From assembly GCA_019055375.1 (NCBI GenBank), contig JAHQIW010004280.1, positions 183,523 to 247,522 on the forward strand: DNA of 64,000 nucleotides. The letters are read 5' to 3'. The stretch is from Parelaphostrongylus tenuis (lineage: Eukaryota; Nematoda; Chromadorea; Rhabditida; Metastrongylidae). Each line of letters begins with the position of its first letter. The first letter of the stretch is position 1. The position numbers were made by a program, and so were the translations under genes. The notes beneath the pieces were generated by a model that searched no databases, was not told the DNA's origin, and saw nothing but the letters and a program-made list of their open reading frames with translations. Positions 11,155 through 22,679 of this stretch are shown one piece after another.

Positions 11155-12094
11155 TCCTCACAAAAGGATATGGACAAATGTTTTGAAGTCTTGAGCGGAC
11201 AGTTAGACCATATAAAATTTACGTGAAAAAGTCCAAACGGGAGCTGGCTTCCATTCTTAAACATCCAAGTAAAGCTTTTGGATTGTGGCTATAGTACAAA
11301 ATGGTATCGAAAAGCAAGTAACAAAAACATTTGGTCAATCACCTTTCCTCTCATCCTTCACACATAAAAAATCGCTAATTAAAAACATGTTTCGAACGGC
11401 TAAAAATGTGTGCACAGGAGAAGAGGAAAGGAACGAATCATTAGACTTGGCACGAAAAATTGCCATTTCCAACGGCTACAAAACAGTTGCTACTTGGGAA
11501 TATTCGAAAAGTGGAATTAGGTCCCAAAAGAACAATACTCCGCACCTGAATAAAGTTTCCTTCAAACTGCCATTTATATCAAACGAAATTAGCAGCGCGG
11601 TTAAAAGGTGCCTAAAAAGATGCGGTCTTGAAAATTCCGTGGTAGTTATTGAAATCCCACCTCCCACCCTACGCCATCAGCTGATCCGCAATAGACTTTA
11701 TGATCGATTGTGCAACACCAAAAACTGCATGATCTGCCCTAACGGAAAAGAGGGGATTGTATGAGATCGGGCACAATTTATTTACTAACATGTAAAACAT
11801 GCGGGAAGAATATATAGGCGAAACGGGTAGACCACTTTTCATCCGCATAAAAGAACATCTAGATAGTAAATCTAAAATAGATAAAACGAAACCTTTAGGT
11901 TTACATGGGCACAAAAACACAACAACAACGATTTTGATGTGACTGTCACAATCCTAGCGCAGGAATCAAAAACATCCACGCGCAAGACTCTTGAGGCATT
12001 TTGGATAAACGCCCAAAATCCCGAAATGAACCGGAAGGACGAGTGCGTCACCATCACACGAGATCTCGCGCCCTTTCTTCGTTTGATCTTCTAA
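11155..12094 (+). pseudogene. PLE reverse transcriptase C-terminus plus GIY-YIG endonuclease, frameshifted
   Basis: The first part (11155-11290) reads KDMDKCFEVL, SWLPFLNIQV and STKWYRK, with a stop, as in the thumb side of PLE reverse transcriptases. The open frame 11285-11764 (159 codons by a non-ATG start) continues with SFTHKKSLIKNMFRTAKNV, the long basic linker, and CNTKNCMICPNGKEG. Next come SGTIYLLTCKTCG, then in another frame YIGETGRPLFIRIKEHLD, and in a third NDFDVTVTILAQES...TLEAFWINAQNPEMN to the stop at 12092-12094. IY...YIG with the following Arg and Glu-His block is the GIY-YIG nuclease that nicks target DNA. At least two frameshifts make it inactive. Confidence 0.85.
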
Positions 12095-12257
12095 CTTGAC
12101 CTAGGCAGCATATAAATAAGACCATCCGAATCATTCAAATAGTCTAATACTATATCTGCCCAGGCTCTGAAGAAGGCGGGTCGCCGAAACGTCAGCCGAA
12201 CTTCTACGACTAATTTACCAACCTCGCGTCAGCTAATCAAGATAAGTTTTCTCGATT
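11966..12257 (+). repeat. Right inverted terminal repeat of the PLE
   Basis: Pairs with 10866-11152. It starts near ACATCCACGCGCAAGACTC and ends at TTTCTCGATTTTCATAT, where the opposite-strand PLE fragment begins. It also matches 13540-13846 in direct orientation. Confidence 0.85.
12163..12197 (+). ncRNA. Minimal hammerhead ribozyme motif (family A), PLE right arm
   Basis: Identical in all conserved positions to the motif at 10923-10957 but on the plus strand, 70 nt downstream of the GIY-YIG stop codon, in the untranslated end of the element. Confidence 0.65.
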
Positions 12258-13080
12258 TTCATATAACAATTAATTATGCCGAGGTTTATGGAAAGTCGAA
12301 CTTTTGAATAAGGTTCACTGTTTTTCCAAAACCTCCTGAGTTGTGTAAAGTATTTTCCCGACCACCGAAAGATCGAACAACTAAGACATTGTTTTAGGAG
12401 GGTCATTAGTTGTTGAATTGTGAAGCCATACATCTTTACTTTTTGTTCATTTTCAGTTAAAAGTTCGAATGCCTTGCATTGCAGAGTCATTTGATACGTT
12501 CGTATAGAGTGAGATAACATCAGATTACTCCATTACGTGCGAGTTGTTTAATTTCGCGTAACGTAGGTGATCTAGGAACATTTGGGTATTGGATAGATGG
12601 GTTGGTATGAATTTGAGCACCTGAGTAAAAATAAGGTTTAGAAACCACGTTATTCTATCCGTAGGTCCGCCTATACAACTGATGATAGGTCTAACCTTGT
12701 ACGTTGATGGATCGGTTGACACTAGATCATCAATAGATGTAAGTTTATGCGTTTTTATGAGAAGGTATAAAATCCGGACAAATAGGATTATTGTTCTTGA
12801 GTCGAGAGATAACTGAAGTTCCCAAACCCGCTACACTTGTCGTGTTGACCCATTGTTTGCTTAGATTTTTACATTGGAGTTTATATTCCTTCATAGAGGA
12901 TGGGCGATGGAGGGAGACATCCTGAAGATGTTTCTCAGTTATTTCAACATCCAGCTGATTTGGAATTACTACAAATTCTCCACCTTTATCACTTACGGAT
13001 AGACGGATAGTTTTTGATCTTACGAGCTCCCTGATTTAGAACAAACCATCTTTTTGTTCAATCCAAAAAAAAAGAATGTT
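12258..13080 (-). pseudogene. PLE reverse transcriptase, N-terminal and palm part, opposite strand
   Basis: The minus strand reads VSDKGGEFVVIPNQLDVEIT (about 12970-13030), SLHRPSSMKEYKLQCKNLSK, then KVRPIISCIGGPTDRITWFL (about 12630-12695), LKFIPTHLSNTQMFLDHLR and DVISLYTNVSNDSAMQGI (motif A region, about 12490-12540). These blocks match the first half of PLE reverse transcriptases, which is exactly the part missing from the adjacent plus-strand element. The frame is broken by stops and shifts. It ends abruptly at the junction with the plus-strand arm at 12257, so one element probably inserted into, or recombined with, the other. Confidence 0.8.
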
Positions 13081-13109
13081 TCTAGCTTAGAACGAGGTTG
13101 GTACGCCAG

Positions 13110-13155
13110 GGCCATACACCGGTGTTTCGGAGGCTCGTCCTCCTCGTCAGTGACC
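13110..13155 (-). ncRNA. Hammerhead ribozyme, apparently complete (family B, type I)
   Basis: All 46 nt fit the hammerhead scheme on the minus strand: stem I GGTCA/TGGCC (one G-T pair), core CTGACGA, stem II GGAGG/CCTCC with loop ACGAG, GAAA, stem III ACACC/GGTGT, and the cleavage dinucleotide TA. No conserved core base is changed. It lies just upstream, in transcription direction, of the opposite-strand PLE RT fragment. A degenerate relative is at 6362-6408. Predicted cleavage is after the A preceding the distal TGGCC strand. Confidence 0.8.
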
Positions 13156-13166
13156 CCCCCCCCCCC
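13154..13166 (+). repeat. C13 homopolymer abutting the hammerhead
   Basis: An uninterrupted run of 13 C (G on the ribozyme strand) starts within the distal strand of stem I. The degenerate copy near 6360 lacks the run, so it arose later or is an indel-prone assembly tract. Confidence 0.8.
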
Positions 13167-13499
13167 TCCACATTAAGCCCTGCATCTTTTTGTTTGTGTG
13201 TTAGATTGAGGCTTATTTTTCTTTGCCAAAAGTGGTTGAGTATTTGCAGAACTTCGTTTGAAAAAACTCGAAAAATAGGGTCGAGTTTGCTATTTGGTTT
13301 TTTCTTCCATCTAAAAAGCTTGTGAGAAGGGAATGGGTGGTAGTGTCCCTATTTGTTTTTCGTTACCTAACCCTTCTAATCTAGCCTTGTAGCGTAATTG
13401 ATTTTGAAGTTCTTGTACACTGCATACGATCCTGCGCAGGGTTAAATTAGAAATGGGGTTGACTGGGTGCAAAACTTGGACCCAATTCTAATAATGAAC

Positions 13500-13846
13500 T
13501 AATAACGATTTTGATGTGACTGTCACAATCCTAGCACAGGAATCAAAAACATCCACGCGCAAGACTCTTGAGGCATTTTGGATAAACGCTCAAAATCCCG
13601 AAATGAACCGGGAGGACGAGTGCGTCACCATCACACGAGATCTCGCGCCCTTTCTTCGTTTGATCTTCTAACTTGACCTAGGCAGCATATAAATAAGACC
13701 ATCCGAATTATTCAAATAGTCTAATACTACATGTGCCCAGGCTCTGAAGAAGGCGGGTCGCCGAAACGTCAGCCGAATTTCTACAACTACTTTACCAACC
13801 TCGCGCCAGCTAATCAAGATAAGTTTTCTCGATTTCCATATTATGA
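13500..13846 (+). mobile_element. Solo 3' end of a PLE (GIY-YIG C-terminus plus terminal repeat)
   Basis: Matches 11930-12257 in direct orientation with few changes, including the coding end (FDVTVTILAQES onward), the stop codon, the hammerhead and the terminal GATAAGTTTTCTCGATTTCC. No reverse transcriptase precedes it, so it is a severely 5'-truncated insertion or a recombination product. Confidence 0.85.
13740..13774 (+). ncRNA. Minimal hammerhead ribozyme motif (family A), solo PLE end
   Basis: Third identical instance of the 35-nt motif described at 10923-10957. Conservation across three copies, while flanking bases differ, fits functional constraint or recent spread. Confidence 0.65.
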
Positions 13847-13849
13847 AAT

Positions 13850-15680
13850 TGCCAAGAATTAAGCTATCGGTTAATCACTTCAAGTTTAACAAGGCAGTTT
13901 TTTATCAGAAACTTCAGGAAAACACTTTTCTTTTGGCACTTTCTTATTGGAAAAAAGATTTGTTTCTTTCATTCCTATAGTGTTGTAGATTTTGCAACTA
14001 GTGAATATTGGTGTAATGCGTTGTACTTGAATTCAGCTATCGTTTTCTCTATAAATGAGGTGTGTTGTCTAAGTTCCCCTTCAACTAAGTTGTAAAATTC
14101 TGAAGGGATTTTAGCTGCCTTGCTTGAGAATGCAACTTATATTTTGAAGAGATATTCTTTTACTACAAGGGTGTTATCGTTTCATCCCATTGTGATATCC
14201 TTTTCAGCCTGTGGTTCAATCTCACTTTCAAAGTCAATAAAACATTTCGACAAATAGGCGATACTTATCAGTCTCTTTATGCTTCACATTTCTATAATGC
14301 TCGTTGTCCTACTTTTAGTAAAATACTTTGAGCTAAACAAAAGTTTGGCAAAAATATGTCAAACTCAAATAGTTGTCTTTGGAGTCTGCTTAGTTCTCGT
14401 TCAAAATAGATGTAATTAAGGTATGGTGAAACATACGTCGAGTTGAAAGTACGAAAGAAATTACGAGGACGTGTAGTAATCGATGTCGATATGCTAATTT
14501 TACGCATAACGGTTGTTGGAGAAGATGCAGATCTGACCATGAAGAAACTGAGATTTTTTTGCAAAAGATAGGATTTTTTTGTTGTCGAGATTGAAGATTG
14601 CCGAATTCTGTTAAGATACAATCTAATGTTAGTGTTACGTTTTTTTGTCCTACTACATGAAACCCTCTGAAATTTCTTGACTACTAGAAGACAAACTCCT
14701 TTAACAATTCATTCATAATTAATCAAGTAATTGAAATCGCTCCGCCTCGCTACCCGGTTTTATGTGGAAGGTCGTTGGATCTGCAAGAATTAAAGGACTT
14801 AGATAAGCCAAGAGGACTTATTCTTTTGTTTCTCTATTTTTGTGGTCTTATTTTTCTGATGCTGTTCCCGAGTTTCAGTGAAATTTGCACGAATGCGGAG
14901 CTTAAAAGAGTGGACTTTGTTGATATGGGCTTTAGTAGAACCCCTTCAACAGTATAACTTCCTTATGGATTATCTGGACGAGATTGATGAAAGGGTATAC
15001 TCCATTGTTTTTCTTACATTAAACTGTCCAAGTGTTTTGAAATGCGAGGAAAAAAATTAATGTTGCATTCTCTAAGACGGCAATAACTATTCGTTAAACG
15101 TCAGATGATCGGCTGATTCTAGTCCTGGTTTACGACCGCGGTCACTTTGACTGAGATTGCTTTGAATTTTCACGGAATTGATGATATGAATTGCAGTTGA
15201 TCCTATCAAACCGTAAAGAATACATCTCATTAAAATCCGACTGCCCAGTTTGTCAATCACTAGTCAGTAATACGTAGTTTGCCTAGAGTGTGGTCATTAA
15301 TATTGCTTGAAATATATTCTCCATCAGGTAACAGATTTTTTTATTTGCTTCCAATATTCCAACCGCATTGCAAACAGTAATTTTCTGATGAGACTGTTCT
15401 AGTTCACCGTTGCACTTTCTTTACAGTAGATTGGGAGAACTTTTCAGATAAGAACTGCTACAAGAAGAGGACTATTACCTCTATGCTGAATTGATTACAT
15501 CTGTTGTGAACCAGTTGCCATCAATAATATCAAGGTTTCTTAACATCTCTGTATTTCTGTTTTTTTTTGAAGATAAAACTAGGTATTCTAGTTTATAAGC
15601 GGAGAGAGTGGGGGCGTTATTGCTTCGCTGTAATATTAGATCTCCTCATATGTTTTGGCACCAGGACAATAAACACCTAA
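13850..15680. other. No gene recognised
   Basis: The longest ATG ORF (14292-14621, minus, 109 codons) has composition like its AT-rich surroundings and no motif I recognise; it may be worn PLE N-terminal sequence given its position upstream of 12258-13080 on the same strand, but this is not demonstrable by eye. Confidence 0.3.
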
Positions 15681-15689
15681 CTTACTAAC

Positions 15690-15800
15690 AAGAAGTTGTT
15701 GAAATTGCTCAACAACATTATTCAAAAAAGGCACCATCAGCCTGAACACCTTTCTGCCATCTGTCAAGCAACAAATCGACACCGCTTCGTGCAAAATTTT
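15690..15800 (+). repeat. Dispersed repeat, partner at 56975-57080
   Basis: A segment beginning near a TTGCTCA.CA.CA motif and including CATC/CTACCAG CTGAACAC TTTCTG CATCT is shared, in the same orientation, with 56975-57080. It lies directly upstream of the mariner fragment and may be part of that element's non-coding end. Confidence 0.5.
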
Positions 15801-15870
15801 CTGAGATGCGTTTCGGATCCTTGCCGAATTTTGCGCCGGCAACACCAAATTGAAGGTCCAGCTGCACTCC

Positions 15871-16143
15871 GTACACCCACGTGAAGTTGGTCGAGAAGCC
15901 GCCATTGAAACAACTAAAGAGAAAGCGATTTTGACTATCCAACGATTTGAGTGTGCTCATGCCACAATCAGCAGAATATTGAAAGCAACAGGCATGAAGT
16001 GGAAGAAGGGTCAATAGATTTCACATGAGCTCACTCAATCACAGATGCGCAGGCGCAAGAACACCGTTCAAAAACTGCTCCGTCGTCATCTTTGTTGTCT
16101 GAGAGATAGCAGCGTTGTGTTCAAGCCGAAGGAGTCTATCTGA
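15871..16143 (+). pseudogene. mariner-type transposase fragment
   Basis: The plus frame reads GREAAIETTKEKAILTIQRF, then ATISRILKATGMKWKKGQ, a TAG, then ISHELTQSQMRRRKNTVQKL. The order matches mariner transposases: the second helix-turn-helix (TxSRxLKxxG) followed by KW(V/I)PHEL and the RRxxxCxxLL helix. The TAG at 16015-16017 stands where the family has tryptophan, so a single TGG to TAG change explains it. The catalytic DD34D domain is absent; only the DNA-binding region remains. Confidence 0.75.
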
Positions 16144-16359
16144 ACATTGATCTAACTACACAGTATTGTTAAGCAATTTTAATTTCTTCTGGTCAACAAA
16201 TTTGATAATTATTGCCCTAGTTGCAAAACTTATGACAAAACGTAATATAAGGAATCGTATGTGTTTTGTCTGAGAAGATCGTCACATCATTGACTGATGT
16301 TCGTACTTCAAGTAATGACAATCATCAAATGCACAACGTACTGTCGACTTACTTATTTG

Positions 16360-17110
16360 GATACTTGGACGATTCGTTTTGACGAGTTGTGCGAAACCCA
16401 GCACATATTCTGTTCGTTTCTTTGCCTCGTGATTGTTGACAATGGTTTCGCGCATGGTAGCTCGTGCAAGTCTCATATCGTAATATGTAAAATATTGGGA
16501 GCGAGTACAGCTGAATTATCCTAGTTACAAACACGACTGAGCAACTTGTAAGTGGTCGTTCTTGGCTCATGCATCATCATAGACTTTACAGCTCTCTTCA
16601 TCTAAGGAATCTCTGGCCTTGACCAACCCATTTGTGTTTCCTTATCAGTTTATATTATTCTGGTCCAATAGATGAGATAGAGTTCAAAGATCTGAGCTGC
16701 GCAAGCCTGCTTGAGGTCTTGAGTGCCGATTAAGTTCCAAAAGATTTTGTTCAAGCCCTCTGTGAGCTGTTCGAAATGTTCTCGACATGATCGAAATATC
16801 AGCTCACATCTCTGCTGCATAGCAAAGCGCTGGTAGACTGTTGAGACGAAAAGGTCAGCACGCAGTTTGGGATGCGTTATTTGATTAGTGACTTCTTTGA
16901 AAGATCCGAGACCGGCCCATGCTGCTTGCCTTCTGCTATTCTATTCTCCCTTCATGTTGTATTGCTTGTTCAGTGAGTATCCAAGGTGTATGTACGATGT
17001 GGCTTTTGCGATCAGACAACCTTTTGAATCTTTCACCATTGCACTTGGTTTTTCATGAACTGCATCTTCATTCAATTTATGCATACTCCATGGTCATCCA
17101 AAATCATTTG
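16360..17110 (-). pseudogene. C-terminal fragment of a second RTE-like LINE lineage (partner 42690-43340)
   Basis: The minus strand reads AAWAGLGSFKEVTNQITHPK and LRADLFVSTVYQRFAMQ around 16800-16930. This resembles the segment AAWxxFxSxKExTDQLxDPxLRAHLFDxTVLPALCYA that follows the RT palm in RTE elements. It differs clearly from the LINE at 1-2790, so a separate lineage is inferred. The rest towards 16360 is too decayed to read. A second copy in the same orientation lies at 42690-43340. Confidence 0.6.
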
Positions 17111-18639
17111 ATGAATCACAGTGGATTGATACTAAGTAAATAATGTCCATGAAGCACTAGGATTCTTTTTTCATTTTTGATCACGTTGCTTTCTCAACAT
17201 ATTGTCTTGGGCGATGTTCGACTGCCATGGTTGAATGAGACGGAGAATCGTCCTCTATTGGAATGCTCTATTGACTGTCTGTTACGAAGTGACAAAGCAT
17301 TGCTCCGGTGTTTTGGAATTTAAACTGTTAGTCTATTTTTTATCTTTATACACTCGTGGCGTATGTCATACCTGCTGAGGAGGTTTATGAAATCCGATGA
17401 GATCTCGTATGCAACTCGAGTATTTATCTCTTCGACGGCTGTAATGGTCTTCTGTCCCACAACATTTCAGAAGTCTTTCTCTCTGAACAGAGTTTATTCA
17501 CTAGAAATTAGTACTCATTTGCAAGCTTGGGTCTTTGCTTCAACCAAAACTGTACTTGGTTTCTGAAAAAGCTGGGACACGCTGTAGCAACGAAAATAAA
17601 ATCTTGTTCTACACTCGGTCTCTTTTGTTTGCTGAGCTAAGGCCTGTGGATCGTTTTATATTAGACTATACTAATGCTCGAACAGCAGCACAAATCTCGA
17701 CGATTCTGAGGTTAAATTTTGGTTTTCAAGAAGAGCGTTATGTGCGCTTAAAGGGCGGAAAAAAAAATGGCGTTTTCACATCCACAGTTCTCTTCGCACA
17801 TGAGAGCTGTATGCACGAAAAGTATTTGAACGTGTACGGAAAGTTACGGAGTATCAGATTGAAACAAAAAATCAGGATTTTTTGTATCGAAAAAAACAAA
17901 TGCTCAATGATCAACTGAAACTGCGCACCGCTTGCGAAAATCGCCCAACTCCCGTCCGCAGAAGTTCAACTAGTTATACGGGTTTTTGAAATACGCATTA
18001 TCGTCAATGCATTGAATTTTGAATATTCAAAGAGAGTTTTATCCAACTATTCAGCCATCTTGATTTGGTAATATTTCCAATGATAAGGAAGGCTTTTTCT
18101 CATTACAAGATATTGCTTATGAGAACAAAATTAATTATTCGAAGACGGCGATAGTCATTTTCTTCAACAGGAAAAACGGCCCTGGTGAAGGACTAAAGAA
18201 GTCAGATTGAATTTATTTCTGATACAGGTTGGCTATTTCATACAATGTTGTTTGTAATCGTCAATCACATATGTTCATCTCTGAAAAAAAAATAATGGTA
18301 CACATGCCAATGCAAGATGTGACTCTTGTGGGCGTAATGTTTGTGGTATGTGTCTAACGGAGCTTCATGAAGGCATGTCCCGTACTGTCTATGCAGTATT
18401 TCGGTGTGAGTGATTTTGGCATTATCGAAATTTATATTTGTGACAAATAACTCGAACTTTTGACCTCTGAGGGCCCAAAACTCCTTACAGATCAAGGGAC
18501 TCAAATGTCTGCATGTCTAGCCACCGATGGCGATAGTGTATAGTCCACTGAAATAATAGAAGTCACAGTGTCCTGCAGTCGAGATGCTGCACCCGATTGA
18601 CATTAACCCATTCAATACTGTGGACCCACGCCTTCTGCA
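17111..18639. other. No gene recognised
   Basis: A 127-codon frame at 17535-17918 (non-ATG start) shows no family motif and no splice context. Nothing else could be supported. Confidence 0.3.
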
Positions 18640-19938
18640 TCTCTAACAGTCAATTGTGAAGGGTCTGCTCCACCTCACCTGGAGCTGGCTCATCAAAGAG
18701 CAGGACAGTGGGTGGCTGCACATTGGTAGTCCAATCGTCAACTACAATGTCAACATTCAAGAGAGCTCTTTGTGCATTATCAGTTCCGTCAACGTCATCC
18801 TCGTAACCTTGCGGAGTGTGCACGTTTTAGTCCATGCTGGAGCCTGATTTGTTTACTAGTGTACTCGTCAGCGCTTACATCAAGCCTTAGAGCGTGGTTT
18901 CAGCGCTATGGCTTTGATCTGTGTGATTGATTTGCTTGATCTACACATCTAGCTTAAGTTGGCAACACGTCTTTGGAGGCAGTATGTAGGATTTCAGATT
19001 TCACTAGTGTAAAAGACCTTTTATCAAAGTATCTATTCAAGCATAACTTCTCTCACAATATCACCAACTAACAGCTTTACAATATGTTCCATAAAGGTAA
19101 CACAAACACATACCAGCTTCGAAAAACTCTTTTTACATACGGATCCAATTTATCACAGTAACTTAGAAATCAGACATGATTATACGCAGTACATTTACAT
19201 TACCCAGGATATTCAGTGCTTAGTATAGCTCGTAGCTGATGTGAATTCCTCTTATTTTGTGACCTTGATACAGCCGCCGATCCAACGCATTGTCGAAGTA
19301 TCAAGATTCGATTGTCTGAAAAGAATAGGTCTCTACACCCAGACTATAAATAAAACTTGGATCTGCTCAAGCAAAGCTAAAATAAATATCCTGCCATACA
19401 TACTAGTTCTTTTGAATACGACTGATTCCTCTTGCACAGAAATCCTCTGTAATCCATAAGTTTCCATCTTCTTCCTGAACATCATCATATGAATTATTAG
19501 AAATGAACGAACCCTGCTATGAAAATTTGGTTATGGCAAGAATTATCGATGATCTGGCATCGCATGCACTGTGCAGCAGCTTCTTTTGAAAGACTGTTCA
19601 CTGTTTTCCAATTTCCAGTTTTATTACAGCTCTAGTAATGTTTATAGTGAAATATGTCAAGACTGATCGGCTTATATCATTGAATTCTTTATACAACTTA
19701 CTACGATTGACAGAATGCCAACATCAATGTGATTTCGTAGTAAAAGAGAGCTTTCCTTTTCAGTCATAAGTCTTATATTCGCACTGCATACGAATATGTG
19801 AAGGAAATTTTAAACTACCAAACTATCACTGGAAACCCTACACTTTTATCGAAAACGATGAAAAAAAACCCTCATCAAATGCCAAAAATCGGCGATTTGC
19901 ACTGCGTGTGGCTATTACAACTGATGGTCCCGAAAAGG
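18640..19938 (-). mobile_element. piggyBac-like DNA transposon remnant, copy 2
   Basis: The 5' portion on the minus strand matches copy 1 (7960-9539): the transposase N-terminus includes ALLNVDIVVDDWTTNVQPPT (about 18690-18770) against the equivalent AFLNVDIVVGDWTTNMRPPT, followed by the long shared leader. The terminus CCCGAAAAGG ends at 19938 and is followed immediately by TTAA (19939-19942), the target site of this superfamily. The rest of the transposase is missing beyond about 18640. Confidence 0.7.
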
Positions 19939-20333
19939 TTAATGGCTCTTCCTGTAAACAGTCCAAACGTGGCGAGTACTCCAGGCTACTCCCTCCAGCT
20001 TTGACCTTTCGCAAACTACTTCCTAGCCGTCCTCACTGCAATCATGTCATCTCGCTACACTCCATTATTCTTGCGCACCCCTTCACGAGCATCTTGTCCT
20101 AAGCGCCTCTCGTGCATGAGTAGCAAGCAAAATTGTTCCTAAGACAGCTCCATCTTAAATCAAGTGTAGGCAAGTAGTAGAATAAAGCTTTGCAGGAAAA
20201 TGCACAATTAAACGATATCAAAATCATGCTGTTTCATCCACTTTTGCTTAGTAAATCTTCTATTTATAACTCTAGTGCCGAAACTTATGAAGCTAACTAA
20301 TATTTATTGGTTCCGTCATTGAGATTAAAATAT

Positions 20334-20622
20334 GAGTGCGTGTGGCGCAGTGGTTAGAGGTGCTCTGCGCCGCACGCGAGGTCAGTGGTTCAGTCCCGCC
20401 CTCATGGCTCACCAAGCCATCCATCCCTCCGCGGTCGGTAAATTGGCACCAGACAAGTTCCAAACTTGATGAGAAGTGAAGTAGCACTGATTTGTTTGCA
20501 GCAGTAAGCCACCGCGAATCAGTGTGAAGGTCAGATATACATTCAATCACCTCGAACGAAGTTAGAAATGAAAACAAATGCATGGCGCATCCTTCAGGGA
20601 TTGATCAACGCCGAGTGCTCCT
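20334..20622 (+). repeat. tRNA-derived SINE, copy B
   Basis: Head with A-box-like TGGCGCAGTGGTTAGAGG and a B box degraded to GGTTCAGTCCC, then the body landmarks GGTAAATTGGCACCAGAC, ATTCAATCACCTCGAACGAA and AATGCATGGCGCATCC. The 3' end runs to GATCAACGCCGAG, shared with copies C, D and E. Confidence 0.85.
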
Positions 20623-20817
20623 ATCCTTTTACGATAAAAAACTTGAAAGAAACGTGTTTTTTTTAGTAACGCAGTGTACAATGCATACGTACCACCTGAA
20701 GTGCTATTATGGATTCGGTAGCGTCAAATTTAATTTCGTGACGCACAAGTGTCACCACCAACGACGAAACGATTGAACAAGAGGTTTTTTCATTGTTTTT
20801 TAAGCCGATTTCCTCAC

Positions 20818-20890
20818 TGTAAAATTACGACCTCAGACGGGAGTCAAACCCGCTTTTCACCTATACCGGGGACGCGTGTTTTCACTATAC
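20818..20890 (-). tRNA. tRNA-like relic
   Basis: The minus strand has TGGTATAGTGAAAACACG (A-box-like) and GCGGGTTTGACTCCCGT (T arm with an intact stem of five pairs including one wobble). The acceptor pairs at six of seven positions. The D and anticodon arms contain mismatches, so it is called a pseudogene or tRNA-derived repeat; the amino acid cannot be assigned. Confidence 0.35.
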
Positions 20891-20992
20891 CAGCAAGGTA
20901 CAATCGCATTACCACTCATTCTTCAATATCTCTATGATAACTGTCAGCCACCAACCTTCAACAGGTTAAGTCGGGCATGCGATTTCGTAATC

Positions 20993-21048
20993 GTAAAGAA
21001 AGAACAACCACTAAAGAAAGAACAGCTAGTAAAGAAAGAACAACTAAG
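20993..21048 (+). repeat. 18-bp tandem repeat, three units
   Basis: Units of the form TAAAGAAAGAACAACTA(N) repeat three times with small changes. Spacing is direct with no spacers, and the period is a multiple of three, but no supported gene covers it. Confidence 0.75.
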
Positions 21049-21069
21049 GAAGGCTATAGTAAATCATTG

Positions 21070-21236
21070 GAACACATTATACATCTACACTGCTATAACG
21101 TTAAAAATATGCATCTACAGTGGTACTGTGTTGTAACTGTATATCTACAATGTCATGATAATGTAACTATACATCTGCAGTACTGAGATTTTGTAATTTT
21201 ACATCTGACAGTGTTGAGTGTTGTGCAAAAGTTTGA
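21070..21236 (+). repeat. Degenerate ~31-bp tandem repeat, about five units
   Basis: The phrase ATACATCTACAGTG, or a close variant, recurs five times at about 28-33 bp intervals, each followed by a T/G-rich stretch ending near TTGTAAC. It is a short minisatellite next to the 18-bp repeat. Confidence 0.65.
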
Positions 21237-21939
21237 CAGGGTGCTGGAGTTGAGCACATGTTTTATTATTAGCAAGGGTTGAACTCGCGTTTTACTCATA
21301 ATAGCATAGAACGGATGAGTGATGTCTTGCTCATTGTTGATTTTCTCTGCTCTAAAATGATTATTTTATGTTATAAATTCATTTCATCGTCCTTCAGAAT
21401 CCATTCATCAATCACAATCAACTTTTCATCTACTGTGTTGTTCTGTTTCATAGTGCTCTCTGTTCTTAAAACTGAGCTCTGAATAAATATATTTCAACTG
21501 TAGTTGACTTCTTTACTCGAAAGTGGATGTGACACTGGAATCTTTTCCATCTTTGTGTAAACCGTTTGTGACTTTTCATTCTGTTCTTTGGAAAAAATCT
21601 ACGGTTTTATAGAAAATGAGTCTTTTTCATTCACTTTTGGCAGTTTCGAGTGCAGATAGTGTTTTAGCTATATGAATGCTTTTATAAATATCAGTCGGTT
21701 GACGAGAAGTCCGTTACATGTGCTTGAAGAGGTGTAATTTCCTATCGTCATTCACCTCATTCCATGGAGGAAATTTTTGGATTCCTCCTTTACGCAGAAG
21801 TCGACCTTGTAACCTGTCCTTTTATGCTGATAAATGATGATCAAATTGCTGATGCTGATCATATTTATTAACCATATCTTTCGTGTTGAGTGTTTTTTTA
21901 AGACCATAATTCAAATTTCAATACGATAAATACTCATTT

Positions 21940-22250
21940 TTAGTCACGCACGTCATGTGGTCTGTTAAAAAGAGCTGACTTATGTATGATATATCAAATA
22001 TACTGCCCAAAAGCAATCAAGTGCACTCTGTGCTCAGTGATAATTTCACTGGACATAGAGTGTAGAACGTTCGTCGTCGCTAACTCTTAGTGTGGGGAGA
22101 GGGCACCCACAGAGACTAGCAAAAGACGAGAAAGGGTAACTGCTTGACTGACGAGACTGCACGGTCGAAACACGTGTGTCGGGCTCTATAAGTCAGCCCT
22201 TTTTAACAGAGTACATGACATGAGTGGCTCAAAAATGATTATTTGGCATA
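21940..22250 (+). mobile_element. Hammerhead-bearing short repeat (family C), copy 1
   Basis: Shared landmarks with 60945-61400 are ATGTGGTCTG, CAATCAAGTGCA, CTCTTAG.GTGG, GCACCCACA, GACGAGACTG and TGGCTCAAAAATGATTATT. The terminal part recurs at 52465-52595 and 26285-26360. No ORF. It contains a hammerhead-like core at 22146-22190. Confidence 0.6.
22146..22190 (+). ncRNA. Hammerhead-like motif (family C)
   Basis: Core CTGACGA (22148-22154), stem II GACT-GCAC-GGTC with one G-T pair, GAAA, stem III ACA/TGT around CGTG, then C: a classical GTC-type site. Stem I does not pair convincingly, so activity is doubtful. Confidence 0.5.
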
Positions 22251-22331
22251 TTAGAATACTTCCTGTTTTAAAGCTGATTTATAATGTCATACCCACATAT
22301 GCAATGATATTGAGTGATATGCGGAACTTCT

Positions 22332-22618
22332 GGGCTCATGTGGCGCAATGGCTAGAGGCGCTCTGCGTGGCATACGAGGTCATTGGTTCGATCTCGCGTC
22401 TATGGTTCACCTAGCCATCCATCTCTCTGGGCTTGGTGAATTGGTACCAGACTGGTTCCAGACTTGCCTGAGAGGATAAGTAGCCATGATTCGGTGCACC
22501 GAAAGGCCACCGCGAGTCATTGTAAAGACCAGATATGCATTGAGTCACCTCAAACGAAGTTAAAAATTGAAGACGAATGCATGGCGCATCCCTTAGGAAT
22601 TGATCAGTGCCGAGAGCT
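22332..22618 (+). repeat. tRNA-derived SINE, copy C
   Basis: Head with TGGCGCAATGGCTAGAGG and GGTTCGATCTCGCG, body with GTGAATTGGTACCAGACT, GAGAGGATAAGTAGCC, CCACCGCGAGTCATTGTAAA and the end GATCAGTGCCGAGAG. It is among the best preserved copies. Confidence 0.85.
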
Positions 22619-22679
22619 TCATCCTTTATTCTTTCTGCTGAAATTCACAAATCTCGCTCGAAGGAGAGAAAGAAAATGA

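Larger units (their letters stand above)
10866..12257 (+). mobile_element. Penelope-like retroelement (PLE) remnant bounded by ~290-bp inverted repeats
   Basis: Two arms (10866-11152 and 11966-12257) are inverted copies of each other; between them lies the 3' part of a PLE reverse transcriptase fused to a GIY-YIG endonuclease. PLEs are known for terminal repeats that can be direct or inverted and that carry hammerhead ribozymes; both arms here have one. The right arm also contains the GIY-YIG C-terminus and the stop codon at 12092-12094. A third, solo copy of the 3' arm lies at 13500-13846. The 5' two thirds of the RT is missing. Confidence 0.85.
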